Below, piece after piece: positions 1-8,427 of a stretch of 48,454 nucleotides of DNA. The notes below the pieces were generated by a model. It saw only the letters and a list, made by a program, of their open reading frames with translations. It did not search any database and was not told the origin of the DNA. The stretch is from Bacteroidales bacterium (lineage in GTDB: Bacteria > Bacteroidota > Bacteroidia > Bacteroidales > UBA932). The stretch lies in NCBI GenBank assembly GCA_017625725.1, contig JAGAKH010000087.1, positions 1 to 48,454 of the forward strand. Reading direction: 5' to 3'. The first letter of the stretch is position 1. Each line of letters starts with the position of its first letter. Both the position numbers and the translations under genes were made by a program.

Positions 1-102
1 AATCCCTCCCACTTCGTGGGCCCCTCCCGTTCACAAGGCCACGGGCGGCCATGGTTTTCCTTGTGTTATCCTCCTGAACCCCTACGTCGCAACCTAAAAT
101 AA

Positions 103-139
103 AATAGCTATTCTTTTGGTAATCAAAGGAATAGCTATT
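103..139. terminator. Hairpin, possible bidirectional terminator
   Basis: A perfect 11-bp inverted repeat (AATAGCTATTC at 103-113 and its complement at 129-139) extends by TTTT/AAAG to about 15 bp around a 7-base loop. T-rich sequence follows it on the plus strand (GCTTTT) and on the minus strand (complement of TAAAATAAA). It could end transcription from either side, but the left-hand gene is outside the window. Confidence 0.5.
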
Positions 140-239
140 GCTTTTGATGGGATATTCTGTATATTCGAAGTGCGATAAATCGTACACTCAAAACGATTAT
201 TTTCTTTTTCCACCATACATTCTCATCATCACCATATAG

Positions 240-281
240 AATGCGAAGAAACCGACCCTTTGGGGTCGGCTCCTTCGCATT
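240..281 (-). terminator. Terminator of the nag/phospho-sugar mutase operon
   Basis: AATGCGAAG (240-248) pairs with CTTCGCATT (273-281), and inside it CCGACCC (252-258) pairs with GGGTCGG (263-269) around a TTTG loop. It begins 27 bases after the mutase stop codon, where an operon terminator is expected. The T-rich tail (TTTTATTAATT) is better on the plus strand, so it may act in both directions. Confidence 0.7.
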
Positions 282-308
282 TTATTAATTATCTAAGTCA
301 ATTGATGA

Positions 309-1970
309 TCAGCCATTGAACTGTGCTCTGAGAACTTCGTTCTTTGCATCTGCGTCTGCACCCTTGATACCGAAGTAGAACTTGATCTTCGGTTCAGTTC
401 CAGAAGGACGGACAGTAACCACATCACCAGCCTCATTATAGAACTGGAGGACATTAGATGAAGGAAGGCCTGTTTCCTCAGGCTTGCTGTAGTCGATCAC
501 CTTGACCACTGGAGAGCCGGCAAGTTCCTTCGGAGGATTGTTGCGATAGTCCACCATCATCTGAGCGATTTCCTCAAGACCCGCCTTACCCTTCTTGGTG
601 ACAGAAATAAGGGATTCCTTATAGTATCCGAACTCAGCATAGATATCCTGAAGAAGCTGATATAGGGTCTTGCCCTGAGATGCAGCCCAGGCAGCACACT
701 CTGCAACGAAGGCACAAGTGATAGGGGCATCCTTATCGCGGACGAATTCGCCTACATTGAAGCCATAGCTTTCCTCTCCTCCGCATACGAATGTAGTCTC
801 ACCTTCATTCTTCTTGATGATATCCGCTATCCATTTGAAACCTGTAAGGACATTGTATACCTTTACACCATATTTCTCGGCGATGGCACGCATGAGCTCG
901 GTAGTCACGATAGTCTTTACAATGTACTGCTTACCATCAAGTTTTCCAAGTTCTGACCAACGACGGAGAATATAATATGTAAGGATGGATCCGGTCTGGT
1001 TTCCATTAAGAAGCACCATCTTGCCTTCGTTGTCGCGTACGGCGATACCGATACGGTCGGCATCAGGGTCTGTTGCCATGACAAGATCAGCACCTTCCTT
1101 ATCTGCAACAGCTACTGCCATTGCAAGTGCCGAAGGCTCCTCTGGATTAGGAGACATGACTGTCGGGAAGTTTCCGTCAACGACATCCTGTTCTGGGACA
1201 TGGTAGATATTCTCAAATCCTAGCTTGTTAAGGAACTCCGGTACGATTTCGACACCTGATCCATGGATTGGCGTGTATACGATCTTTATATCCTTGTGAG
1301 CTGCAACAGCATCCGGTGAAAGCATGAGGGTAGATACTGAATTGAGGTATGCCTCGTCCATCTCGTGTCCCATCACTTCGATCGGTGCTGCACCTTCGCC
1401 CGGCTCGAACTTAACCATCGAAGGGTCGGTGATCTTTGCAACTTCTGCTACGATATCCTTGTCGACAGGTGATGTAACCTGGGCACCGTCACTCCAGAAG
1501 ACCTTGTATCCGTTGTATTCCTTCGGATTGTGTGAAGCTGTGATCATGATACCGGCTGTAGCCTTCTTTGCCCTTACCGAATAGCTCATAAGAGCGATAG
1601 GATGAAGCTTGTCGAAGATATAGACATGAATTCCGTTCGCAGCAAGAACATTGGCAGCGATCTGTGCGAATTCAGGGCTGTTGTTACGGCTGTCAAATGA
1701 GATGCATACACTGAGAGGGCCCTCACAGTTTGCCTTCATATAGTTGGCCAAACCTTGAGTCGCCATACCTACGGTATATTTATTCATACGGTTGGTTCCG
1801 ACTCCCATAATACCTCTCAATCCACCGGTACCGAACTCCAGATTCCTGTAGAACGCATCTTCCAGTCCTACCGGATCGTTCTGCTGCAGTTCGCGGATCT
1901 GTGCCTTGGTTGCCTCGTCAAAATTGCCATCCAGCCAACTCTGGACAACTTCTCTGAAATCTCTTTCCAT
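309..1970 (-). CDS. Phospho-sugar mutase (phosphoglucomutase/phosphomannomutase family)
   Basis: This cytoplasmic enzyme of 553 residues belongs to the alpha-D-phosphohexomutase superfamily, which interconverts hexose 1- and 6-phosphates. Visible motifs are the phosphoserine loop TASHNPKEYNGYK, the metal-binding loop DPDADRIG, the sugar-specificity loop CGGEESYG, and the C-terminal phosphate-binding loop RPSGTEPKIKF. The N-terminus with FGTGGLRG resembles the long PgcA-type mutases rather than short GlmM enzymes. It is the last gene of a minus-strand operon, 23 bases after nagB, so it probably handles hexose phosphates from the same sugar-salvage pathway. Whether glucose, mannose or glucosamine phosphate is preferred cannot be read from the sequence. 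Confidence 0.93.
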   Translation of the reverse strand: MERDFREVVQSWLDGNFDEATKAQIRELQQNDPVGLEDAFYRNLEFGTGGLRGIMGVGTNRMNKYTVGMATQGLANYMKANCEGPLSVCISFDSRNNSPEFAQIAANVLAANGIHVYIFDKLHPIALMSYSVRAKKATAGIMITASHNPKEYNGYKVFWSDGAQVTSPVDKDIVAEVAKITDPSMVKFEPGEGAAPIEVMGHEMDEAYLNSVSTLMLSPDAVAAHKDIKIVYTPIHGSGVEIVPEFLNKLGFENIYHVPEQDVVDGNFPTVMSPNPEEPSALAMAVAVADKEGADLVMATDPDADRIGIAVRDNEGKMVLLNGNQTGSILTYYILRRWSELGKLDGKQYIVKTIVTTELMRAIAEKYGVKVYNVLTGFKWIADIIKKNEGETTFVCGGEESYGFNVGEFVRDKDAPITCAFVAECAAWAASQGKTLYQLLQDIYAEFGYYKESLISVTKKGKAGLEEIAQMMVDYRNNPPKELAGSPVVKVIDYSKPEETGLPSSNVLQFYNEAGDVVTVRPSGTEPKIKFYFGIKGADADAKNEVLRAQFNG

Positions 1971-1993
1971 AGATAGGTTATATTGTTAAATTA

Positions 1994-2785
1994 TTACAGA
2001 TTATCCTTCTCGATGTCCTTGAAATATCTATATGTATTGACTTTCAGTTCGCCTACTGCAAGCTCGTCAGCCACGATGATTCCATGTGGATGGGCCTGAA
2101 GGGCTGAAAGTGTACATTTATGGGAGTATGCTCCTTCGACTGCTTCTCTAAGAGCATTAGCCTTCTTATGACCGAAAGCAAGCACAAGAACTTCTTTTGC
2201 ATCCATAACTGTACCGACACCTACTGTCAGAGCAGTCGTAGGTACCTTGCTGATGTCACCGTCAAAGAAACGTGAGTTCACAAGAATCGTATCATAAGTC
2301 AGACTCTTGACTCTTGTGCGTGACACAAGAGATGAGAATGGTTCGTTGAATGCAAGATGTCCGTCTTCACCGACGCCACCCATGAAAAGGTCAATTCCGC
2401 CTGCAGCGACAATCTTAGCTTCATAAGCAGCACATTCAGCAGCTAGATCCTCTGCATTGCCGTTAAGGATATTGATGTTCTCCTTAGGCACATCCACATA
2501 GTCGAAGAAATTTCTTGCCATGAATGAGTGGTAGCTCTCCGGATGTTCTTCTGGAAGTCCCACATACTCATCCATATTGAAAGTGATCACATTCTTGAAC
2601 GACACCTCACACGCCTTATACATACGGATAAGTTCCTGATATGTTGCTATCGGAGTACCTCCGGTAGGGAGTCCGAGGACAAACGGCTTGTCGGTAACAG
2701 CTGCCTTGGCCTTGATTCTTGAAACAATGTAACGTGCTGCCCATACTGAGCCCTTGGCACTATCCTGATTGATTATTAATCTCAT
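1994..2785 (-). CDS. nagB: Glucosamine-6-phosphate deaminase
   Basis: NagB converts glucosamine 6-phosphate to fructose 6-phosphate and ammonia, the step that commits amino sugars to glycolysis. The 263-residue length matches the family. The catalytic residues sit at the same positions as in the E. coli enzyme: Asp72 in MDEY, and Asp141, His143 and Glu148 in [13 protein letters not shown]. The phosphate-binding LGLPTGGTP loop is near residue 38. It follows the NagB-like/LmbE fusion gene by 18 bases and precedes the mutase by 23, so all three are probably co-transcribed. This copy has every active-site residue that the neighbouring fusion has lost. Confidence 0.96.
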   Translation of the reverse strand: MRLIINQDSAKGSVWAARYIVSRIKAKAAVTDKPFVLGLPTGGTPIATYQELIRMYKACEVSFKNVITFNMDEYVGLPEEHPESYHSFMARNFFDYVDVPKENINILNGNAEDLAAECAAYEAKIVAAGGIDLFMGGVGEDGHLAFNEPFSSLVSRTRVKSLTYDTILVNSRFFDGDISKVPTTALTVGVGTVMDAKEVLVLAFGHKKANALREAVEGAYSHKCTLSALQAHPHGIIVADELAVGELKVNTYRYFKDIEKDNL

Positions 2786-2803
2786 TTCTATATATTCTTA
2801 ATG

Positions 2804-4720
2804 TTAAAACAATCTTACAAAAACTTCAATAGCCTGATACTCAGCCATACCGAGCTCATTGTAAAGACGGGCGGTGTTCTGAGTCCTTTCTTCAGCCCTC
2901 TGCCAGAATTCGCGTGGGTCCTCACCTGGGAACGGAACGATATCCTTCTGAGAAAGATGACGATAGATGGCATGACGTTTCTTGATCACTTCATCTGGGC
3001 TTAGAGGAACTGCCATGTCGACCTTTCCAAGTTCCCACTCCATCCATGCTCCGCGGTAGAGCCACACGTGGCATTCCTTGAGCCATTCTGCACCCTGCAG
3101 CTGGTTGAGTGCCTCGAGAACAGCCTCCGTACATACACGGTGAGTTCCATGAGGGTCTGCAAGGTCACCTGCCAGATAAATCTGATGTGGCTGGACCTTC
3201 TGAAGAAGCTCTACGATGATGTCTATATCGGCCTGGGTGCGTTCGCCCTTCTTGATACCACCGGTCTCGTAGAAAGGAAGATTAAGGAAATGGGTATTGG
3301 TCTCATCATTCAGTCCGAATGACCTTACAGCACTCTTTGCCTCAGCACGTCTGATGGCACCCTTAAGATTGAGTAGTGCCCTAGGCTCCGGCTCACCAGG
3401 TTTCTTTGAGGCAATTATTGACTTTACCTCATCAAACCTGTCACCGAAACCGAGCTCACGGGCTGTATCCATATGCTGGAGAACAACATCGTCATGAACA
3501 GCAACGTTTCCGGAAGTCTCGTATGCCACATGCACATCATGGCCCTGCTCGGCAAGACGGATGAAGGTACCACCCATCGAAATGACGTCATCGTCAGGAT
3601 GTGGAGAGAAAATAACTACTCTCTTAGGGAATGGAGATGAAGGTACAGGTCTGGTACTGTCATCTGCATTAGGCTTTCCACCTGGCCAGCCGGAAATGGT
3701 GTGCTGGAAATCATTGAACACATTGATATTGATCAGATCGTATGGACCTTTCTGTTCAAGAAGCTCGCCAAGACCATTTGCAAGATAATCTCCCTGAGTA
3801 AGCTTCAGGATTGGCTTATGAACCTGCTCACAAAGCCATACGACTGCCTTTCTTATGAATTTAGGGGTCCACTCGCATGGACCTACGAGCCAAGGGGCTA
3901 CATTCCTGGTAAGAAGGCTTGCAGAATTTTCCTCAACATAGAACGATATGTTCTCATGTTTCTGAAGAAGTGAAGCCGGGCATGAAGAATCCATAGGCTC
4001 CTCTACAATCTTCTTTACGACAGCTGCCTTGTCCTCTCCCCATGCGATCAGATATATCTTCTTAGCACTGAACATAGTAGAAATACCCATCGCAATAGCT
4101 TTGTCTGGGGTATCAGATATACTGCCTGCAAAATTCTTTGCCTGTCTCTTTCTGGAAGCATAAGGAAGCAGAACTGTCCTTGTCCTGCTCTTGTCTGAAG
4201 CGCCGACCTCATTGAAGCCGATCTGGCCTTTCTCGCCTACACCCATGACGAGAAGGTCGAGTTCCTTGGCTTTTTCATCATACAGTGCACAGAATTCCGT
4301 AACATAAGTCGTATCATGAATTTCGGTAAGCTTCGGAATATGAACATTCTCTGGTCTGATGTCAACATTGACGATCAGTTCTTCATAAAGCCTACGGTTA
4401 CGTCCATGACTGTCAGCCGGTGCCGGATAGTACTCGTCAATACTATAGATTTCAACATCACGGAAAGATACTTCACCGGCCTTATGACACTTTACAAGCT
4501 CCCTATAAAGAGAAACAGGAGAAGAACCTGTTGTCAGGCCTAATCTGAATGTTCCGTTCTTCGAATTGATCTGTTCCACAATCCTATGAGCCAGACGAGA
4601 AGATGCAGCCTCCTCATCCTCAAAAATATGAGCAGGTATACGCTCAAAGGCATGTTTGATTCCATTAGGGAGACCTGCTTCAATCAAGCCGCCATCTCTA
4701 GGTAAAGTAAACTTCTTCAT
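2804..4720 (-). CDS. NagB-like domain fused to PIG-L/LmbE-type deacetylase
   Basis: This 638-residue protein has an N-terminal glucosamine-6-phosphate isomerase-like half (about 1-290) and a C-terminal PIG-L/LmbE N-acetylglucosaminyl deacetylase-like half with the zinc motif PHPDDD near residue 375. The isomerase half keeps the IDEYYP motif and the FNE glutamate (Glu171), but the loop reads GVGEKGQIGFNE. Lys164 and Gln166 therefore replace the Asp and His that NagB uses for ring opening, so deaminase activity is doubtful. The deacetylase half looks intact. The start is the ATG at 4720, because a -7 promoter element lies at 4757-4764, just upstream of the possible longer start at 4753. Such fusions are annotated in Bacteroidetes as NagB. 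It is the first gene of the operon. Confidence 0.85.
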   Translation of the reverse strand: MKKFTLPRDGGLIEAGLPNGIKHAFERIPAHIFEDEEAASSRLAHRIVEQINSKNGTFRLGLTTGSSPVSLYRELVKCHKAGEVSFRDVEIYSIDEYYPAPADSHGRNRRLYEELIVNVDIRPENVHIPKLTEIHDTTYVTEFCALYDEKAKELDLLVMGVGEKGQIGFNEVGASDKSRTRTVLLPYASRKRQAKNFAGSISDTPDKAIAMGISTMFSAKKIYLIAWGEDKAAVVKKIVEEPMDSSCPASLLQKHENISFYVEENSASLLTRNVAPWLVGPCEWTPKFIRKAVVWLCEQVHKPILKLTQGDYLANGLGELLEQKGPYDLININVFNDFQHTISGWPGGKPNADDSTRPVPSSPFPKRVVIFSPHPDDDVISMGGTFIRLAEQGHDVHVAYETSGNVAVHDDVVLQHMDTARELGFGDRFDEVKSIIASKKPGEPEPRALLNLKGAIRRAEAKSAVRSFGLNDETNTHFLNLPFYETGGIKKGERTQADIDIIVELLQKVQPHQIYLAGDLADPHGTHRVCTEAVLEALNQLQGAEWLKECHVWLYRGAWMEWELGKVDMAVPLSPDEVIKKRHAIYRHLSQKDIVPFPGEDPREFWQRAEERTQNTARLYNELGMAEYQAIEVFVRLF

Positions 4721-4756
4721 GATATATTTATATTTAAGATTATTCTTATACAACTT

Positions 4757-4764
4757 ACAAATAT
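4757..4764 (-). promoter_or_regulatory. Candidate -7 element for the nag operon
   Basis: On the minus strand this reads TATATTTG, matching the Bacteroidetes -7 consensus TAnnTTTG. It lies 36 bases upstream of the chosen ATG at 4720. No clear -33 TTTG is seen 19 bases further upstream. Confidence 0.45.
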
Positions 4765-5036
4765 AAAAAAATTACAGACAGGTTTACACTAAAAGACATA
4801 TAAAATTACCGAATTCTTAACATTAATCATCTTTACACGGTTATTTGATGATTTAATGAAACTTCAGGTTTCGATTCATAAACAAAAGAGACAAAAAGTC
4901 AATATGACTCCGTTCGCTTCGCTCACTTCGGCCCCTCCCACAATTTACTTCGTCCCGCAATAGCGGAACTCGTTCCGACGGAACCAAGCCAAACTTACCC
5001 TACCGCCACTGTCATCATGTCCATATAAATACGAAA
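4765..5036. other. Intergenic gap with a GC-rich patch
   Basis: Between the nag operon promoter and the next terminator there is no supportable ORF. The left part (4765-4905) is AT-rich. The right part (about 4908-4990) is GC-rich and strange, with tandem TTCGCTTCGCTCACTTCG, GGCCCCTCCCAC, and a small CGGAAC-tc-GTTCCG hairpin. The GCCCCTCCC string is shared with the first 60 bases of the window. Confidence 0.5.
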
Positions 5037-5060
5037 GAAGGCGACTCATTAGTCGCCTTC
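5037..5060 (-). terminator. Rho-independent terminator of the membrane M28 peptidase gene
   Basis: A perfect 10-bp stem, GAAGGCGACT (5037-5046) with AGTCGCCTTC (5051-5060), closes a 4-base loop. It is followed on the minus strand by TTTCGTATTTATAT. It lies 39 bases after the stop codon of the gene at 5100-6821. Confidence 0.8.
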
Positions 5061-5099
5061 CATGATATAATCTGTTTGAAATGATGTCTGAAAGATTGA

Positions 5100-6821
5100 T
5101 TACCTCCTTTTGTCAGGCATCAGATAAAGGTCTGCCAATGGGAGAAGAATCATGACATCCAGGAATGCAAACATCATTATGGCTCCATACGCACCTATGG
5201 TCAATGCCATTGCCAATGCATAAAGGAAGGAGAATGCATGGAGCAGAACAGGAACCATTGACACAATCAGCCAGAATCTCATTGATGTAAGATGATAAAG
5301 AATCATAGCGACTGTCGCACACATCAGAGGGATAAGAAACATGAAGTTTTCATCTATTGCAAGCAGAAGGGCAACACTCAGAATGAACATCAGAGCCATG
5401 GCACCGTATAGATTGCCATAAGCAAAGCGCGATGCCGCATGAGCAGCTGCACTGGCTCTCATAGCTCCGGATACCTGTCGTACATTCCTTGCCCTCATGA
5501 CAGCATACACAATAATCACAATGAGAAGGAAGACGGCCGTCGCAGCAACCATCACTATATTATCGAAACTTACACCCATCACTATGCCGAAAGGATTGAA
5601 TTTAGCACCTACAGACCATGCACTGACAAAAGCCACGAGCTCCCCCAAGGCAAGCATACCGAATGCCGCAAGCAGGATGGTACATGATTTCTTGAACACA
5701 TCCCTTGCCTTGATTCTTCCGCGGACTCCCTCAAGACCGAACAGAAGCAGGAAGAGGATGAAGACTACGACATTGAATATAATGTAAACTGTCTTGGAAA
5801 AATTGAACATACCAAGCAGAGGGACTGTAAAGTTGACCGCATCACTTTCTGCATAGAGAGCATTCCTGTCTGAATATTCATCAGATGTCACATACTTCTG
5901 CGTCAACGGCAGAATCTGCTCTCCATAATGCTGGATCGACCTTTCACTGATGTTGCTGAAATTGTCAAGATCGGTGTGATAATGATTGATGTCAGCCACT
6001 GTAGAAAAGTTCAACCCCGGAATATGATCCTTGACGATGGTGAAATCCGTAAAATTAGGCATGAATCCATATACGACAGTAGTAAGCGAATATGTATAAG
6101 GATATTCAGCGGTCTGTCTGTAAAGGTCCATGACCTTTATGTTACCCGGGCAGGCTTCAAAAAGGAGGGCCGGTCCCCATGGTCCGCGAGCCTCTATATT
6201 GACCAGAAGACCGACATCATCGAATTCATCTCTCTGTTCTTCCCATAGGGCCTTCATTCCCATCATTCCGACTTCTTCAGCATCGGTAAAGAGGACCTTT
6301 ACGCCCTGGGTCCACTCTGCACGTTTCTTCATCAGCTGGCTGACTGTCTCGAGTGCCACACCCACACCATACCCATTGTCGGCGGCACCATATGACCAGA
6401 CGGTATCCTTCAGTACAGGCTGAGAATATCTGGAATCGTAATGAGCAACCAGCATGAGATATGTAGTGTCTGAAGATTCCTTCAGCGGTGAAAATTCTGC
6501 TATGACGTTATATGCGTCAAAGGTATAGACCACATGTTTGTTCTGAGGTCCCGTCAAAGAGTCATGCCTGAACACCTTGACAGTATCGGCACCTATCTCT
6601 TTCAGCCGACCGATAAGATAATCCCTCACCCGGGCTCTTTCCTGAGGCTGTGCAACAGAATGATGTTCCTTGGAAATGACCTCAATATCAGCTGCGACTC
6701 TCGCTGATGAAAAGCCTTCTGAATCTGCAGGCTGAGGCTTTGGAATTGTCCATAATCCATATGCCACAAAGGCAGAAAGGACAACGGTCACGATCAGGAT
6801 AAATGGTCTGAATCTATTCAT
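5100..6821 (-). CDS. M28-family metallopeptidase with C-terminal membrane domain
   Basis: The 573-residue protein has an N-terminal membrane anchor (about 5-25), a zinc aminopeptidase-type M28 domain, and a C-terminal region (about 345-570) with several hydrophobic helices. The zinc site appears complete: His127 in HYDS, Asp148 in AADNG, Glu182/Glu183 in AEEVG, Glu210 in IEARG, and His282 in YHTDLD. The M28 domain is probably periplasmic. This layout resembles the membrane-embedded M28 proteases (Fxna/vacuolar membrane protease type), and the substrate is unknown. The gene is monocistronic, with its own near-perfect promoter upstream and a terminator after it. Confidence 0.85.
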   Translation of the reverse strand: MNRFRPFILIVTVVLSAFVAYGLWTIPKPQPADSEGFSSARVAADIEVISKEHHSVAQPQERARVRDYLIGRLKEIGADTVKVFRHDSLTGPQNKHVVYTFDAYNVIAEFSPLKESSDTTYLMLVAHYDSRYSQPVLKDTVWSYGAADNGYGVGVALETVSQLMKKRAEWTQGVKVLFTDAEEVGMMGMKALWEEQRDEFDDVGLLVNIEARGPWGPALLFEACPGNIKVMDLYRQTAEYPYTYSLTTVVYGFMPNFTDFTIVKDHIPGLNFSTVADINHYHTDLDNFSNISERSIQHYGEQILPLTQKYVTSDEYSDRNALYAESDAVNFTVPLLGMFNFSKTVYIIFNVVVFILFLLLFGLEGVRGRIKARDVFKKSCTILLAAFGMLALGELVAFVSAWSVGAKFNPFGIVMGVSFDNIVMVAATAVFLLIVIIVYAVMRARNVRQVSGAMRASAAAHAASRFAYGNLYGAMALMFILSVALLLAIDENFMFLIPLMCATVAMILYHLTSMRFWLIVSMVPVLLHAFSFLYALAMALTIGAYGAIMMFAFLDVMILLPLADLYLMPDKRR

Positions 6822-6846
6822 TTTCTTATGGTTTAGTACACATCAA

Positions 6847-6872
6847 AGGGTTGAATACGTCTATTCAACCCT
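6847..6872. promoter_or_regulatory. 11-bp inverted repeat between uxaA and the M28 peptidase gene
   Basis: AGGGTTGAATA (6847-6857) and its exact complement (6862-6872) flank a 4-base loop. It follows the end of uxaA on the minus strand, so it may terminate that operon. It also directly abuts the M28 peptidase -7 element and would lie at the start of that transcript, so it may instead be an operator or 5' stem-loop. Confidence 0.55.
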
Positions 6873-6903
6873 CAAAAATACAAATTATTTGTTTTTTGCC
6901 AAA
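6873..6903 (-). promoter_or_regulatory. Consensus Bacteroidetes promoter of the M28 peptidase gene
   Basis: On the minus strand the sequence is TTTG (complement of 6900-6903), a 19-base spacer, then TATTTTTG (complement of 6873-6880). This matches the TTTG-N19-TAnnTTTG consensus exactly. Transcription would begin near 6866, giving a leader of about 45 bases before the ATG at 6821. Confidence 0.8.
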
Positions 6904-6931
6904 AAGATATCTGTAATCACCGGCGGCAGAA

Positions 6932-8425
6932 TCATAGAGTCACACCTAACTTGAAGATGGCTATTTCGCTATAACCTGACTTCTCATTATTGGTCCTTGC
7001 ACCGGAAGCCACGCCAAGCACGAATTCAATGAAATCATTGTCAACCTGCTCCACCGGGACTCCGTCTACAATTGCACCGGCATTGAAATCAATCCAAAGA
7101 GGCTTGTTTGAAGCAAGAGTGCTGTTGGTGGAGATCTTTGCTGTAGGCACAAATGTACCGAAAGGGGTTCCGCGACCGGTAGTGAAGAGAACTATCTGAC
7201 AGCCGGCAGCTGCCAAAGCCGTGGATGCGACAAGATCATTGCCTGGGGCACTCAGGAGACTAAGACCTTTCTTTGAAAGTCTGTCTCCATAAAGAAGCAC
7301 ATCCCTGACTATTGACTTGCCGGACTTCTGAGTACATCCCAGAGACTTCTCTTCAAGAGTAGAGATTCCACCTGCCTTATTGCCTGGTGAAGGATTCTCA
7401 TACACAGGCTGATCGTTCTTCATGAAGTATGCCTTGAAATCATTGATCAGGTGTACTGTCCTGTCAAATGTTTCCTCGTCCTGACATCGCGACATGAGGA
7501 TGGTTTCCGCGCCGAACATCTCTGGAACCTCTGTGAGTACTGTCGTACCACCTTGGGCAACAATCCAGTCAGAGAAACGTCCGAGAAGAGGATTGGCAGT
7601 GATTCCCGAAAATCCGTCCGAACCTCCACATTTAAGCCCGACCTTGAGTTCGCTGACAGGGACATCCTCCCTGACATCATCTTTCGCAGCCTGAGCTATC
7701 TGACGCAAAAGACCCAGTCCATATTCAACTTCATCACCTTTTATCTTCTGGGACTCCATGAATTTCACACGGTCTTCATCAACTTCACCGACAAGCTCAC
7801 GGAATGCAGACAACTGATTGTTCTCACAACCAAGTGCCACGACCAGCACTCCGGCAGCATTGGGATGATGAACCATGTCCGCCAGGATCTTCCTGGTGTT
7901 TTCGTGGTCGCCACCAAGCTGGGAACATCCGTAATTATGAGGAAAGGCTATCACCTTTTCAATCGAAGGATAGGCAGAGAGTTCCTTCTCGAACTGCTTC
8001 TGTATGCTTTGGACGACACCGTTGACGCATCCTACTGTAGGAATGATCCACAGTTCATTTCGGATTCCCGCCCTGCCGTCTGAACGGCGGTACCCCTTGA
8101 AGTAGAATTTTTCCTCAGAAGGTTCCATTTCTGTAAGTTCAGGCTGATAGCTGTATTCCAGAAGGCCTTCAAGATTCGTCTTTAAATTCGAATGATCGAC
8201 AAGCCCTCCCTGGGAAACATCAGTGAGAAGATGTCCGATAGGAAAGCCGTATTTAATGACATTCTCACCCTGCGACATAGCTCTTAAAGCGAACTTATGA
8301 CCGGCAGGAACCATGTCTGGCAGGGTAACACTTAACCCATCGACATCAAGGCATGAGCCAGCCTCGATATCATGTATGGCAACAGCGACATTATCTGCTG
8401 CATTTATCTTTATGAAATCAGCCAT
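6932..8425 (-). CDS. uxaA: Altronate dehydratase
   Basis: UxaA dehydrates D-altronate to 2-keto-3-deoxy-D-gluconate in galacturonate catabolism. The 497-residue protein has the N-terminal SAF-type domain (about 1-95), ending near TDVSQGG, and the large UxaA domain with FHGYGCSQLG-like HNYGCSQLGGD, LKCGGSDGFSGITANP and the Cys-rich GCEN segment. Length and motifs fit the family. It starts 2 bases after the uxaB stop codon, so the two are almost certainly co-translated from one message. It completes the UxaC-UxaB-UxaA route when combined with the divergent uxaC gene. Confidence 0.93.
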   Translation of the reverse strand: MADFIKINAADNVAVAIHDIEAGSCLDVDGLSVTLPDMVPAGHKFALRAMSQGENVIKYGFPIGHLLTDVSQGGLVDHSNLKTNLEGLLEYSYQPELTEMEPSEEKFYFKGYRRSDGRAGIRNELWIIPTVGCVNGVVQSIQKQFEKELSAYPSIEKVIAFPHNYGCSQLGGDHENTRKILADMVHHPNAAGVLVVALGCENNQLSAFRELVGEVDEDRVKFMESQKIKGDEVEYGLGLLRQIAQAAKDDVREDVPVSELKVGLKCGGSDGFSGITANPLLGRFSDWIVAQGGTTVLTEVPEMFGAETILMSRCQDEETFDRTVHLINDFKAYFMKNDQPVYENPSPGNKAGGISTLEEKSLGCTQKSGKSIVRDVLLYGDRLSKKGLSLLSAPGNDLVASTALAAAGCQIVLFTTGRGTPFGTFVPTAKISTNSTLASNKPLWIDFNAGAIVDGVPVEQVDNDFIEFVLGVASGARTNNEKSGYSEIAIFKLGVTL

Positions 8426-8427
8426 AT

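Larger units (their letters stand above)
1..308. other. Intergenic region at the window edge with two hairpins
   Basis: No convincing gene is visible in these 308 bases. The first 100 bases are GC-rich, with a short CCCAC-ttc-GTGGG hairpin and the string GCCCCTCCC, which recurs in the gap at 4908-4990. Two strong inverted repeats follow, at 103-139 and 240-281, and are listed separately. The stretch between them (about 146-239) is AT-rich and shows no recognisable feature. Confidence 0.6.

Noticed and set aside
7451-8083. 210-residue plus-strand frame inside uxaA
   Set aside because: It is a shadow of the uxaA coding sequence, with no promoter or recognisable domain.
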